Below, piece after piece: positions 43,080 through 56,819 of a DNA stretch of 64,000 bases. The notes beneath the pieces were generated by a model. The model searched no databases. It worked only from the letters and a program-made list of their open reading frames with translations, and had not been told where the DNA came from. Positions within the stretch are counted from its first letter, which is position 1, and every line of letters begins with the position of its first letter. This DNA comes from Ciona intestinalis (taxonomy: Eukaryota > Chordata > Ascidiacea > Phlebobranchia > Cionidae): positions 191,051 to 255,050 of the forward strand of contig NC_020171.2 in NCBI RefSeq assembly GCF_000224145.3, read 5' to 3'. Made by a program: the position numbers and the translations under genes.

Positions 43080-46000
43080 ATGTTAAGAGGAAATGTTCTA
43101 AACAGCAATAAACGAAAAGGGAATGTCATTGGCGGATTTACATGCTAAACATGATCGACTAACTTACCATACGTGATATACAGATCTTAAATGTTAATTA
43201 AGAGCACGCTTAAGGCAGTTGGGAATCTAGATTGATAATCCAATTTATTTCATGTCAATTGTCGTACGTGACTCAACGTTCGGTTTTACGCCCAGGAGAT
43301 TTTGTAGGAGTGTATAAGACCGCCAACACAGTCACGAAATCTAAGGTTTTTCTTAAAAGCTGAACTACAATCCCTTTTATCTATATTTTTACTGAAACAA
43401 TAAACTTTATTTGCATTTTTCAACTTTTGGCTATCAAGTAAATTACGGTCGCAATTTAAAGCAATTTGTGAGAAGAGACGAACCTAGGAAACCAAAATTT
43501 GATTATTTTTCCACTGCTATAACGATCGAACCACCGCTCTTTATATGTCGTAGTCTTCTGCTTCGTGTTGTTGTACGTACATCAAACCAGCGTCGAAAAT
43601 CCGCTAATCCATCCACTGTTATGCGCCGTGTGTGACGAAGTGTGGCCCGCCCGACAAAATCGCCAGAGAGAAACCTGGGTGGCCATGATGTACACATAAT
43701 GTTGTCTTTTCCTTATCTTTCTTTGGATATTAAACCAACCATTTCTTTCCCTGACGAAAAATGAAAGTAGAAACATACAACTGACAGCACACGCTTCATT
43801 AGATCACAAGGCATAGAAGTCGAAAGTAAGATTATTTACCTTACATGTTCCGAATATCAAACGAAAATTTAATAAAATCAAAGTATATGTTTCAAGCAGA
43901 GGACACGTTCACCCCAAATAACTATAATGCCAGCAATTGTACTGTGGAAATTAAATTTGTGGATTGGGTTCAGATCAAAGCGTTCTACAGCGTCTTGAGA
44001 ATGGTATTTGTGTTCTGTCAATGACGATTATACTCTGGGAATACGGAGGCGGTGTGCAGACGTGACGCAGAACGAAGTTTAAAACTCACGCGTAATATTG
44101 AGTGGGGTGGAATTTCTTCGTATACCTAGTTACAAAGGTTACACTTCATTAACGCGGCAAATCTCACTCGGTAATTACGATTTACGATACCTGGTTGTTG
44201 GGATAGTAAGGCGACGGTAAAGGAGATTGGTTTTCGCTCGCATTCCTACCAAAACAACAAATGAAGTTCTTCGTAATGATAACGAGATAACCCCCCATAA
44301 GGAAGAACCACCTGGCATAACACAACCCAGGTGGATTGAATAACAGGTGTGAGGGAATGGCCGCAATTTAGCAAGACCCTTCATCATGGGAGTGTAGGTT
44401 AGTGTACCTGACATAGTTAAGCAAGAGGTAAAATTACCCGAGATTTTTTCTCTAACGACTAAGTGCCAAGTTCGTTCTGGCAATGTACCAGATATGGAAT
44501 TTTAAAACTCTGTGTACGGATTTTTAAGTTGACATGTAAACTACACACTGGCGCGTAAATGCATTAGACCTGCCAGCCCTCTGCAGTAAACATGCGGAGT
44601 ACGAAGGCGAAGATCGGTTAAGACGAGTACGGACGGGCGCATATTTCAAATACCCGAGACAAACCGGGCGAAACGGAAACCGGTTCAATTTTGCTCTCTG
44701 GTCTTTCTCCTGCGTTTCAAAGCCTCGATTTTTCACCTATACCGAGACTGAAGGTTAGACTTAATGCCCAAGACGAACGCAACCCGTGTGAATATAGAGT
44801 ATATTTTGGGAAGCAGTCCGAATCAAGTTTAAAAGACCACGCTAAGAAAATGTGGAAACCGTTTTGCAGGTGCAATATACAGGGTTACCACAGCTTTGGG
44901 TTTATTGGCAGAACAAAGAGATTAGAGCTATTTAATTCGTAAGACGCCGAATAAGGAGATGGATCAGGTCACTGAAGCAGTGACAGTGCCACTCAGTCGA
45001 ATCGTAAACTGATCAATTTTCAATATCGGGAGGGTGTGACATTGTATACCAGTGGCAGCTTAAATGGGCAAACCATTCGGTTCCGGTATATTTTCGTACA
45101 GGAACATTACTTTAACATTACGTAAGTGGTTTATGTCGGCTAGGGTCAAGAGTTTTGTGCCAGAGTCTGGAAATAGTGATTGTTATGGTTCAAAGTGACG
45201 ACAGCTAATGACGTTTGTAGTCTACACGTATAATGCCAAACATGGTTACTTGGCTAGCAGAGCGGAAAAGCAAATTACACCACAAGCTTAAGTGATGCGC
45301 CTACGGTCGTTTTCATTTTTTTAATTTGTACTTTCCATTACCTGTCAATGACTGACGGCGCACTGAGCCGATTGACCTGCAAAAAGATTTTGCATTGACG
45401 TTGTTTCCAAATTACATTAAAAGGACTTTTTCTTGTCCCGTTTAAAGTTAGCGACACCCGCATTGGGGAATTTTGCTGCAGTTAAATAATTCAGTGCATT
45501 ACGTCAGCGTCATTCCTTTTTAAATATTCATAGTCTTACTGATTGCTCACGTTCTTGGTCATATAAACATTTGACCCAGCTATATCTCCTAACATACGTT
45601 AATAATTCATTTACATTAATATTAAAGTTGTCATTTTGCAATATATAAACTGTTGCAGCCAGACATAATACAAACTTAAAAACGATCTTCCGGAAAATTC
45701 GGACTGGACTTTTTATATTGCCTATATTTCATTAGGATGAAAATTGTTTTTAAAACGTAGCCACGGAAAATAAATGTGCGAAATAGCTGTTTTAGATTTG
45801 TCATACACATATCTATTATTGTACTTAATAAATGCGATTGATTTGAGGCCCAGCTGCGATTTTATGAGGCTGTGTATCGTCTTACTTAGAAAGCGTTGGT
45901 TAACATTTTCGGTAAAACAGGCTTTCGTAAATCTGTCTGATATACAACGTACTCAGTAAAGAGATTACAATATGGCTTTAACACAAGTTTTGCCCTGAAG

Positions 46001-49000
46001 GGAAAGAAGTAAAGAGATATACGCGCTTAAGCTATCAGGTGTCAACAGCGCTGAATTAACATTGCTCAACCGGGCGATCAAAATGATATGAAGCGTTTTT
46101 GCAACAAATAAGTTGTCAAATAGAGAACGTATTTCATATTTCCTGTATTCCTTTTTAGGGTCTCAAACCTTACATAAAATTTACTTGCGTACTTGATTAA
46201 CTTTAAAGATATTTACTATACAACAGTTCGTGGAAATACGTTTTACGCTCGTAAAGTATAACCTATGAGCGTGTGTAAAAATAACCGGCTTGCAGTTTAC
46301 TAAGTACATATAAGTAGTTCAATAATCGATTTGCTTCTACTTCCTTACGTCAGAGGCTCAAGACGCTAAGTCAGACAGGATTGCATTAGAGTTCGGTATA
46401 ATTGTATTACTCGAGACAGGACTGCGTCGCTAACGCATCTTATGCTTATACCGCAACGATGACTTGAAACGCATTATCAAAAAGTTTGCCGCCCTTTGCT
46501 TAAAAAGATAATCACCGTTTACGGATAAACGGTTTCGGTATTTCGTGATAGTTCTTTAAAGACTATGTCACCATATATATAGTTAAGCGGATTTGGTTGG
46601 ACTGTTTTAGTGATTTGCTGTTCAGCCATATCAAAAGAACATGATGCCATGCCTTATGCAGTAACCTGTAACTTTGTTTCACTGTTACTAATCACATGTG
46701 CAGTGATAGTAAAATATGTTACCGGTTAAAATTTCGTAAGTATGAACCATCGACGTTAAGCTTGTGTATGTTTTAAATCTATAAGACTACGATATGCGCG
46801 GGAAAAGCAATTCCAAGGACACGGGAACTGGTTGCGTCTAGCGTTGAGTTATTTTCTCAGACGTTTTTTGTGAAATTTGCTTCTCTGCAAAGAAATAATT
46901 TAAAGTGATGGCTCGAAATTGTGGTGAAAGGTATCCGAGCATGAGTAAACAACTCCATCTCCATTTATGAAGTTTGCAAATAATTGAGTGCGTCGCATTT
47001 CCTCTTTTCATCAATTCGTAATTGAAATCCTTTGTGTACCGTACATAATGGGGGAATGGAGCGTCACGAGATCGTATACCCCGAAAAATTAAATGTTTAT
47101 TTTGTTTGCGAATAACTAGATGAGCTTGTCTTGCACCACCGCAGCGGAAGTCCAGTTATCTCTATACCGATCTATAACCGTATCATACGACCACACGGTG
47201 CATATACATCCGGAGTGGGTTATATTACAACGATTTATTATAAGCTCGAATATCTGTTATCGAATCAGGGTTCACAAAGAATCTTGAGTGTTAGTCCTGT
47301 GCAAACATAGTCTTGTTGTGGAATGCTAAGGGTCGTGTATATAGCATATTATTTTGCCCAAGCCACAAATATGTCATATATCGTACTTAACGATGTGCTT
47401 AAGTCACACGACGATGTTATACCACCACATTTGTGGACGTTTCCGTAATACTAAATCTCAGGGTTAAAACTAAGGGGCGAGTTAAAGTGTCCTACACTGT
47501 CCAGCGGGTACGTTTTGTTGACGAAAACAAAAAGGTCAACATTTATAAAAGGAACACGAGCGTACACTGTATATGAAGTCGTGTGAATGCCCGATGTCCA
47601 AGAATCACCAGTGTAACATGACACCTATACCCACGTATACAAGGGTCATGGATAATTGCACTTTGCCTTTTAAATACTTGGCCTACTTCTTAAAAGTCTG
47701 ACATCGTAACACAAGTTTTTCTGGGCTTTTAGATGATTGATTATGCCGAGCCGGCTTCAATGGGCTGTAATGCTGTAAATTAAAGACTGGCTATTAGCTA
47801 AGCTGGTGTAAGTACACATATGCGGTAATGCTAATCATCAAGGTATTAACGCATTGAAGGCGTGGTTAAGTACACCCGTTATATGCAATTGTGGGAATTT
47901 AATTAAAAGATCGCTTTACGACTTTACGTAATCGTTGAAATATCGACGTACTCATAAGCTAGGTATCAACAAGAACAGATGCGAGCAAGGTTTACCGCTG
48001 AGTGCCGTTGATGTAGTTTAAAACGAATATGACGTAACGGTAAATAAGTGTTGTTAGATGTTCTGGTATTATTTCTAATGGTGGTTTATTTGGTAACAAT
48101 CGGATTCATGACTCATTATTTAAACTTAGATACTGACATAAACGTGAAGCCAGACTATACTTACACTGCGACAACACAATACCACTGTACTATACTGGAC
48201 TACGGCGAGCAAAGGAAATGAAAGTGATTGTAAATGTAGCGACGTACAGCTTGTACATTGTTATAGGTTAACAATGTGGGTTCTGTAGTTTGATTCTAGA
48301 AATGAATGTTGCGTGTCAAACCTCAGAAATGCGATTTCCTCTGCATTGAGCATGTTGTAGGTTTCGACATAATTTAGGGTTGCAGGCCAACAGTTTGCAC
48401 TGAATTGTGTCCGGAAAAAAGACCGGTAATACTCACTGTTCTTACCACCCAGTAGTTAATCATATAATGTCAGCTTTTATGTGCAATGGCCGTGACTATT
48501 TCATGTGTGTTTCTTGCCGCCTTCTCAATTTCGAGATATTTCCGACAAAGGTGATGTTTTGTAAGGTTATCAGATGGCTTACCGAAACTAAATCCAATGA
48601 TTTCCAGTGCTTGTTTTTCGCATAAAACAAACCACGTTCGTAACGTTTGACCTGCTTCATTGTACGTGTTTGTTATGCTACATATGGCCGGCTCATTTAA
48701 ATTCTTTTAACACTCATTCCTATACACATGAACTATTTGGTGTATAACTTAACTGCATCAATACTCTAGCCACAACTGAACCTTTTAGCTGACAGATACG
48801 ATATATAGCACGGTAGTCTAGGAGTTCACGGGTTCGGCACACGACCGTATCACGTAGCACGATTAATCGTTAGGGTTGCCCCTGTAAACTTTGCTTATTG
48901 ACATACCAACAAAGGCACCCTGATTGACCAATAGATAGCACACGTATAATGGTCAAAATGTTTGTTCAGCAAACGCTGCATAATGTGTTGCTGAATGTAT

Positions 49001-50417
49001 TTTCTGAATGTTTTTTTTTTCTTCTTAAGCTGTATTAACTTGTAATAAAGTAAGTCTTCTAGCTATAATTGTACATCCGTCAGTATCAATACATTCGTAA
49101 TAAATAATTAAGTTCATTTAAGGTCTGTACGAAGCCAAGGGTTCAAAATACGCACTTAAGTTAAGTTCAATGTTGATGTATTATTATTCTATCCCCACCG
49201 GAAATTAGTGACTTGTAAATATAGTTTACACAAGTTCATATCACTTCTTTCAACGCCGTTTAATTTCCCCATAGAGTATAAATTAAATTTTACATTCAAT
49301 ACAGTGACCACCTACAACCTAATGGATTTATTTTTCTTTTAGCAAAATACCTTAGCCTTGACTCCTCAGCTACAGTGACGTAATTGTGAATAAAGATCTA
49401 TTACAAATTGAGTCCGTATGTGGTGGCCACAATACGTCACAATATGTGACGTCAGCGCTATAAACGTAGTACAACTCAGTTGTCGCCCTTTTTCGTCCAA
49501 GGAAGTTATGGCTAGACTGCGGTTCCAATAAACCGCTGTTAGAAATCATAATTACAACTTAGTACAAGGCTCAAGTGTTGTCTTCCGTTTAGATCGCCGA
49601 GAAATTACAACGTATTTAAGCCTGATAGCCGTGGCTTTAAGTTAGAGTCCTGAAGAACAGCTATTTTCTCTTTGTAATAGCTCTAGCTTTGATTCGAGAT
49701 TGTGTTGGTGTGACTATAGAGTACAATTCGGCAGGTGTACTATATTTTCGGATATCGTAACTAGAGTTCAGCTGCAGTGGATGTATCTGTTCCTTTTGTG
49801 CTTAAAATAGAAATGCCAGGCTGGGATTTTAACAATCGAAACCCTTTTGAAATTTAGTCATACCTCGTTGGTTACGTTTCGCGTATTTAACATTGGCATA
49901 AAGCGGACTCACTTGGACAGACAAGCAAATAATCGCAATATTTATACCAGCTGCGTTAGTTACGGTTCTGTTTACAGATATGATGGTTAAACGGCCACAC
50001 GCGAAGTATATTACGCTCGATTTGCGGTCTCTTTAAACATAACATTGTTAAGGTATTTAAGGGTTTAGAATCAGTTAGGTTATTTGTATGTGTATTTTAT
50101 TATAAATTAACCTTAAAAGCTAAAACTCAGTTCTGTTTTCTGTATTGCCAATGCCTTTTTTGTAACGTCTGCTGCGTAGGCGACAGGTTCAACTCATAAC
50201 CTTTCTCTTTTTTTTCTTCAATCCACACAGGCCAGAAAGAAGTTAGCCGTATTCAAACACTCGCATTTCGTGCGTAGAGTGCTTGTTGTTCTCCGCTAGC
50301 TGGTTTGCGACTGTGAGTGTGCGGTGGGAAGCGTTAGTGAATGGATGCAATCAGGGCACTGCTGAAAAATACTGCTTGACTTTTCTTAAGTACAGTGGTA
50401 TCGGAAGAATAACAACC
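43080..50417. other. Repeat-poor, gene-free upstream region of the PRSS23-like gene
   Basis: About 7.3 kb without a recognisable SINE or MITE and without a splice-supported gene. Open frames up to ~100 codons exist (44175-44483, 44691-44942) but lack support. A T-rich acceptor-like site with CAG at 50227-50230 (TTTTCTTCAATCCACACAG) could end a 5'UTR intron of the protease gene. Confidence 0.45.
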
Positions 50418-53400
50418 ATGAATTTTTGTGTTGTTGTTGGTGTAATTTCACTCGTCGTCGTTGGGTTATTTCACCCAGCATCATGTGTACGAGTGAACAT
50501 CGAGAATTATTCTTGGCAACGGCCGCGTTTGCCGCATCTTGCCTCGGTTGCCGAAATCGAAGAGGGTCGAGCTGAATATCACGGCCATGTTGCTCAAGTT
50601 TTGAAAGGCGATTGCGACCTGGACTGTCAGATACAAAAGGACAATCAACCAATATCGATTGAAGAGCTGGACAGAGATATGAGTTTTGAAACCTTGGACG
50701 TGGTGAAGCAACTCAAGTTTAAAACCATTGTCAACGTAACCGAATCCAGCATATTGCCCAGCGAACCTGCACTGGACACGCAAGTTGAAATTGAAGACGA
50801 ACCAAGCAGTAGGCACAAGCGGGCAATCTTTGGTTTAGACACCCGGTTTCAATTACCTGCCAAAAAGTTTTCAACCATGTTTCCGTTTTCCACTGCTGTA
50901 AAATTGTCCACCGGATGCGCGGGAGTTCTTTTATCACCAAAGCACGTTTTAACCTCAGCTCACTGTTTGCATGACGGGAAACGGTATCTTAAGGTGAGTT
51001 AATATATATTATATATATACAGTATTGTGGAGTACGATGGGATACCGTTAACACCTAAATCCCATATTTCTTTATAGTGTTTTTGAAGCATTATTAACGC
51101 TCTCCCAGAGTCGCGGTGCTATGGTTATATAACTTTGCTGTAAATATTCGTCGTTTACCAGCGAACGTAGACGCCATGTGACGGGGAAAGAGAATGAAAA
51201 CGTTTTCTATTTTATCCTACCCTACTATAGCAAACATGCTTAAAATGCTTTAGTTGTTTTGTAGAACTAAACAAGATGTGACTTTGTATTTAATTTCGCG
51301 TGGCGGAGATGTAGAGTTATAACACGGGTGGTTCCCAATTGCGCACCATTTGCGGTGGCTTACTTCGTTTGCGAATTACCAAGTATGTAACTTTGTCATT
51401 GAGTTTAACCGCAACGTAAAGCGTGAACAAGCAATAAGAAGTTGCAGCACGTGCTTCACATTTCTCGAGTCCACGTAATCTTGGTACAAGTACTTAACTA
51501 CGCTCTTTATAAAGCTAATTGGACAAGTGGATTGTCTAATCGCCCTTGGTTTTAAAATAGGAGAAAGTGAGAGAAAACGGCTGCGCAGAACAGTAGAGTA
51601 TTGTTCTGTTCGGAAATGTTTTCACGAGCTCGGTGCTGAAAATCCATCGTGGTTTTCTTAAACAAACTTAAGGTTCCAAACGAATTTGCAAGTTAAACTA
51701 CAGGAAATAAAAGCAGTATATTACCAGCTAAGAAAACAGACACACAGTGCTATAGAGTGCTAGACGATTCATTAACTTAGATCACTGTTTAACCAAAAGT
51801 ATCTATGCTATGCGGCTATCGACGCCTTTTCTATTTATGGCCCGTTTCGCACCGGTGTAACGTATTTCTCACAACGCTGAGGCATTACATGCATACCTTA
51901 GTGTGTATGACGCCTGTGATGGCCTTGGGTTGTAAACTTCTTATTCTGTGGTTGTCAATGCTTTCGCAACATACCAGAGAAGCTGCTTGTTCCGCACGAC
52001 TCGTCCACATAACCAAGACTCATGTTTCGGCAAAAACAAACATTGAATAGCTCGGACATAACCCGGTCGTGCTGTATTTCAACAGACATATCTTAATCTG
52101 CAGAATAGTGTAAACGCAGATATGGCATGTTTGCTGAGTACGATCGGATGGCCAACAACGAGCTTGTTTGGCGAGCATCAGCTGTCTCTCTATATAAAAC
52201 AAATTCGGCGGATTTCATTTTAATCCGTTGATTACTTTTCGGAAGGTGCGTTTATCATTTTCGCAACGTTAAAGTGTCACCGTGTTTTCCTGCTTGGGTT
52301 TGCCATCAGTTCAATGAGTTAGTAGTTCCATTTCAATTCCCTACCTTAGGTTTTGTTTGGAGTTGTCTAAATGTTTGACTATATTGCTCAACTTATTGTC
52401 TATTCGTTTCTGCTTAAACTCGAGTTTCAGCAGTAGATCAAATTGAATGAAACCGCAGACTTGATGCCAGACGTGCCGATAACGCGACTAACGGCGACAG
52501 TTTGCGGGTTTCTAAAATTGACGATGCCTGGTTTTGGGTTAAGTGCCGAAAAATTGCCGGCAAAATATTAAAGTAAATTTCTTCTTGCTAAAAAATAGCC
52601 GCATATTAAATTGTAGATATACATGTTTTCTTTCTAGAATAAGTAATTTAATTACCTTCTAATATAAAAATGTATATAAAGTTGATTTATAATTCAAGTT
52701 TATCCTGTGTGTTGTAGTTGTATGTGATTGACAACGACAAAAAGCGGTCTAACATTTCCACATTGCCTTTGGATTGAATACCTTGCCCCAAGGGGTTACA
52801 GCAATGTCTGCGGCTTTAAGGTCGTCTTACATCTCTTAATGAGGCTAAATTATACATTATTGGTCTCACTTCTCATAGGTTAATTCGCAAGGGACTGTTT
52901 TGTATTAGCGCAATAGCTGTACACACATATACCTATGACCTATTGTGTGAACTTGCATTAGCCAACAGTGATTCGAATATTAGCAGCCATAAAGGGGTTC
53001 TTTGAAAATTGTAAATGTTTAAACTATAGCAGTTGTAAGTTCGATCAAAACAAAGACAGCTCTGTTCAAACTGTCGCAGGGCTAAATTATGTCGTGACGT
53101 TACATAGTGTGACGGCAGAGGAACAACCACTAAACACCACAAAGGAATCGTTGTTGCTTTTCGCTTGGGTTGTAACGCGCATATAGGAATTTGCGACCCC
53201 CATATAGCTATTGAGGTGTTAATATTGTAATGTACATCTAGAATAGATACACAAGATACTGTTACGGTCAAAAAATAGGATTTTTTGAATTTATACCATT
53301 TAAATCGAATACAATTTCCTTACACAAAATATAACTTTTTAAAAACGAATTATTACATTCTAGTTACATTTTTGCTTTTTCTACAAGCACTGATCGAACG

Positions 53401-55006
53401 TAATGAAGAGTTAAATATTATATTATCATAAATATGTATATTACTGTGAAATAAGATGGAAACTGTTTTAAATATTTTTTGTTTTCTGATGTATGAGACG
53501 ATAAAATAGAGTAAAGGTACGGACCATCTTACCCCAACCTGTTATATGATCGCAATATACATAAATAAATTAGCAAAACATAATTGTATTAAAAGTATTC
53601 ACTGACGAGTAAAATTCAATAAGCGCTTTGTCCCCTCCTAACGGATATCAAATGAAATATTTTAACAATGGTAAATGAATGTGTATTATGTGGTAATAAA
53701 GTGAGCAATTATGACGTAACAAACAATATAAGTGATCTGACCGAAACTTTTAATCTCGTTGGTGACGCTTATAATTATAACGTTACGACATATATTTATA
53801 ACGTCATCTGTATTGAGATCATCAGTTAGAATAAATGTTTTGATCTTAATTGGATAATACTACGGTTCCTCATCAGTAAATATTCCGGTGGTCTAATGCC
53901 GCTCGCCACTTCAAACAGAATTTGAAGTTAACAAAATAATGCCATTGAGGCTTGTTGAATGGTGGGTAGTGAATTTAGACGCTACATGGTTAGGCTGTTA
54001 GCGGCTAGGGGCAAAAACATTAGAGGTAGCTTTAAAGTTGGGTCGGTCTGTAAAACTACCTCTGTGGTGTAGTTGTACAGTGAAAAGTCTCTTATTAAGT
54101 ATTACAAATGCAAATTAACTTATATTATTTTATTTTTGCTACAAGGCATAATGTAAACAATCTTTTGCCCCCTCATCTGGTATAAAAAAAACATTCCCTG
54201 ATAAATTCTAGCCGCATGGCAGAGGAAACGGCGGAAAATACTACGTTTTTATTCCAGATGAGCCGCTGAATTATTGTTTAAATTAACTGATGTTTCAGTT
54301 TAGGCCTATTTTTACAACTTAACATTCATTGTTTGCTCTGCAGGGTGTCAAAAAACTTCGCGTTGGTCGTGTAGTGAAGAAAAAGCTTCGTAAGCGTAAC
54401 AAGAAACGAAGAAAGAAGGGGCGAAAGAACAGAAAGTCTGCGGCTCTTTCTAGATCCAAGAGATCCAGTACCCCTACTTACAAACTAAAATTCAAGTGGA
54501 CGAGAGCGAAGAGAACTCACCTACCCGAAGGCTGGATAAGACGACCTGGACAACCTAACAGTGGACTAAGTGTTGAATACGATTATGCTGTTGTAGAACT
54601 AAAGAAACCCCTTGGAAACGCCTCAATGAAAATGGGCATCAGTCCAGCAAGAGAGCATTTGCCCGGCAGTCATAGAATTCATTTCACCGCATTTGGACAG
54701 AATAAGGATAACGATTTGCTTTATCGGTATTGCGCTGTGGATGAGCAGTCGAACGACATCATGTATCATAGATGTGACGCTCAAAGAGGTACATCCGGCG
54801 CTGGCGTCTATGTTCGCTTGTACGACCGTGACACACGTTCTTGGGACCGTAGAGTAATCGGAATTTTCTCTGGGCACCAATGGGTCAATATGGGCGAAGG
54901 ACAACCACGCAAGGAGTACAACACAGCTGTGAGAATTACTCCACGCAAGTTTGCGCAGATTTGCTTTTGGACCACGGACGATGACAGCGAATGTCGCGGT
55001 AATTGA
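50418..55006 (+). CDS. PRSS23: Secreted trypsin-fold serine protease, PRSS23/PRSS35 type
   Basis: Two exons, 50418-50993 and 54344-55006, join in phase 0 to give 412 aa (human PRSS23 383, PRSS35 413). ATG 50418 begins a signal peptide (MNFCVVVGVISLVVVGLF). Next come an acidic pro-region, an RHKRAIFG activation-like site, then the His box LTSAHC (exon 1). A Lys/Arg-rich insertion (about residues 193-232) is typical of the PRSS35/23 group. The Asp box is YDYAVVEL and the Ser box is RGTSGAGVYVR. The C-terminal GIFSGHQWV and AVRITPRKFAQIC match PRSS23. All three catalytic residues are present, unlike PRSS35, which is reported to lack the Ser. It is likely an active secreted or matrix protease. 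The intron is 3.35 kb. Poly(A) signal at 55120. The symbol reflects the closer human relative, not proven orthology. Confidence 0.9.
51018..51232. mobile_element. Palindromic MITE, diverged, in the protease intron
   Basis: AGTATTGTGGAGTACGATGG at the left and TTTATCCTACCCTACTATA at the right. Confidence 0.55.
51280..51400 (-). mobile_element. SINE fragment
   Basis: AGTTATAACACGGGTGGTTC and GCGAATTACCAAGTATGTAA. Confidence 0.4.
51400..53430. other. Protease intron, nothing recognised
   Basis: No exon, RNA gene or repeat family seen. Confidence 0.35.
53440..53550. mobile_element. Palindromic MITE, remnant
   Basis: TGTGAAATAAGATGG and CCATCTTACCCCAACCTGTT with a large internal loss. Confidence 0.45.
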
Positions 55007-55119
55007 CGTCAACAGACTGGTGCTACGTAACACGCGTCTGCTTTGCATCGTATCATCATCTGGTTCGTGTACTTGCTCGGTTGTCGCACGCACGGGCGCT
55101 TCGCAAATAGAGAAGCGGT

Positions 55120-55125
55120 AATAAA
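55120..55125 (+). terminator. Poly(A) signal of the PRSS23-like gene
   Basis: AATAAA about 114 nt after the stop codon at 55006. Confidence 0.55.
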
Positions 55126-55129
55126 ACGC

Positions 55130-55890
55130 ATTTTTATTAAACAAGCTAGCGCTGTCACATCATGTATTCATACTTGCTTTTCTGCAGTTATATTCGCACT
55201 GCGACCCACACATGCAGCATACGTGTTAACGAAATTATTGTATACCGCAGCATATTCCTCTTACAAGTATACAGAAATGTCTAGACCGTTTTCATTTTCT
55301 GGACCGACTCATCACAGCCAAACAGCATCTCGATTCGACTTTGTTGCAAATGGTTCCGATATTTAATCACGCGTTTCCTTTTTTGTTTCTTCAGCATATT
55401 TTTCGTCTTTTTGCGTTGTGTTTGTTATTATCGTTATATACGTGGACAGCTAGGCGAAATTCATGCACATATGTAGCTTGACCCAAATCCTGTATATCGT
55501 ATAAACATCTTACATGTCAAACAGTCTCAAATATTTAATGATCTTTTATTATAGACACCTTGTCGATTATAAATAATATTTAAATAACCTCTTTAATTGG
55601 GTCTTTGATATTTTATTGGCGTGTGTATTACAAGATCATCTGTCGCTTATTTAAAGAATACAGATGCGATGTTGTGTATATTGTTTTACGATTGATGAAA
55701 ACAGACTGGAGCTTAGCCAAAATGCAGAATTGCTTACCAGAGATACAAAGCTTAAAACACACAGGCATTATATGCCATGGTTTAACATTATAATGTGTTT
55801 AAGACTTTTTGTTAAATGTCATAATTAGTGGATTAGTAGTAAAGATATCAGCTTGTATGGTCTGTTAGCCAGTACATTTTCGAGGCCGAT
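55130..55890. other. Spacer after the protease gene
   Basis: Nothing recognisable beyond the poly(A) signal. Confidence 0.35.
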
Positions 55891-55897
55891 TTTTAAT

Positions 55898-56080
55898 GTA
55901 CTATGGAGTAAGTTGGAATACGGTTAGCACCCAATTCCATATTTCCTAATCGGGTTTTGAACAATTACCAATATGTTGCGTGGATACGGTTATATATTTC
56001 TGTAAATAGTTTTTGTTTACTATTAAATATGACGAGAAAAGAGAATCAAGACATGATCTATCTCATCCATCTCACTACAA
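55898..56080. mobile_element. Palindromic MITE, old copy
   Basis: TACTATGGAGTAAGTTGGAA at the left, the middle TTTTGAACAATTACCAATAT, and CATCCATCTCACTACA at the right. Confidence 0.45.
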
Positions 56081-56219
56081 CCACTGACCTACATTTAAAC
56101 GTTTATATACACTAGACTCGTAACGCCAACACCAGAGTTTTTAAATGTGGAACCCTTCCCGCCACCATGCGTTTACAATACAGTTGAACCCGACCGCCAC
56201 GCTAAAATAAGTGAAGTTG

Positions 56220-56290
56220 GTGATAATGATTAAATATAACTTGTCTTTCCTTGCTGGCGGGGCAACGCGGTTGTTACCAGCCCTAAACGT
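56220..56290 (-). mobile_element. SINE tail fragment
   Basis: TTAAATATAACTTGTCTTTC and GGGGCAACGCGGTTG. Confidence 0.3.
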
Positions 56291-56748
56291 CAATGTGTGT
56301 AATATATAAACTTAGCAGTTGTTCAGAGATAAGCACGAAGAAAACAAAGTTACGTCTTGCGACTGAACGAAGGCTCTTCAGATCCAAAGTAAAGAGCTCC
56401 AAGTCGTATTATTTTAGTTTAAAATGTTTTTGAACAAGCCACTTCGTTTTGTATGACGAAGCAACGATTAAACACCCAGGAAACATGCGCAATACGTAAT
56501 TGAAAGTTCAAGGCTAATGTAAAATCGTATTCTCTTTTGGTCACTTAAAACGAACCTAGAGATACCGTTACATGTTCAGTGTGCACTGGTGTGGTTGAAC
56601 GAAACACCTGAACGACTAAATCAAAGAAGGCCGAAGTAAATATCCTGAAAAATATTTTAACAAAGCATAAGGACGTATTTTTAAATGCATCCAAAACAAT
56701 CTTGACCAGATTTTATTGCGAGTAATTTGGCATTTAATCCAAGATAAA

Positions 56749-56813
56749 GTATATATCACGACACCGGGCAACTGATATAATATATATCACGGCACCGGGC
56801 AACTGATATAATT
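56749..56813. repeat. Two tandem copies of a ~33-bp unit
   Basis: TATATATCACG(A/G)CACCGGGC followed by AACTGATATAA, repeated once with a single change plus a small spacer difference. Confidence 0.8.
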
Positions 56814-56819
56814 GTTGAC

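Noticed and set aside
44175-44942. Open frames of 70-102 codons on both strands
   Set aside because: They overlap one another, have no splice or promoter support and no recognisable domain.
52933-53271. 112-codon minus-strand frame in the protease intron
   Set aside because: No domain, no splice partners; overlaps a plus-strand chance frame.
54623-55144. 173-codon minus-strand frame
   Set aside because: Antisense shadow of the conserved second protease exon.
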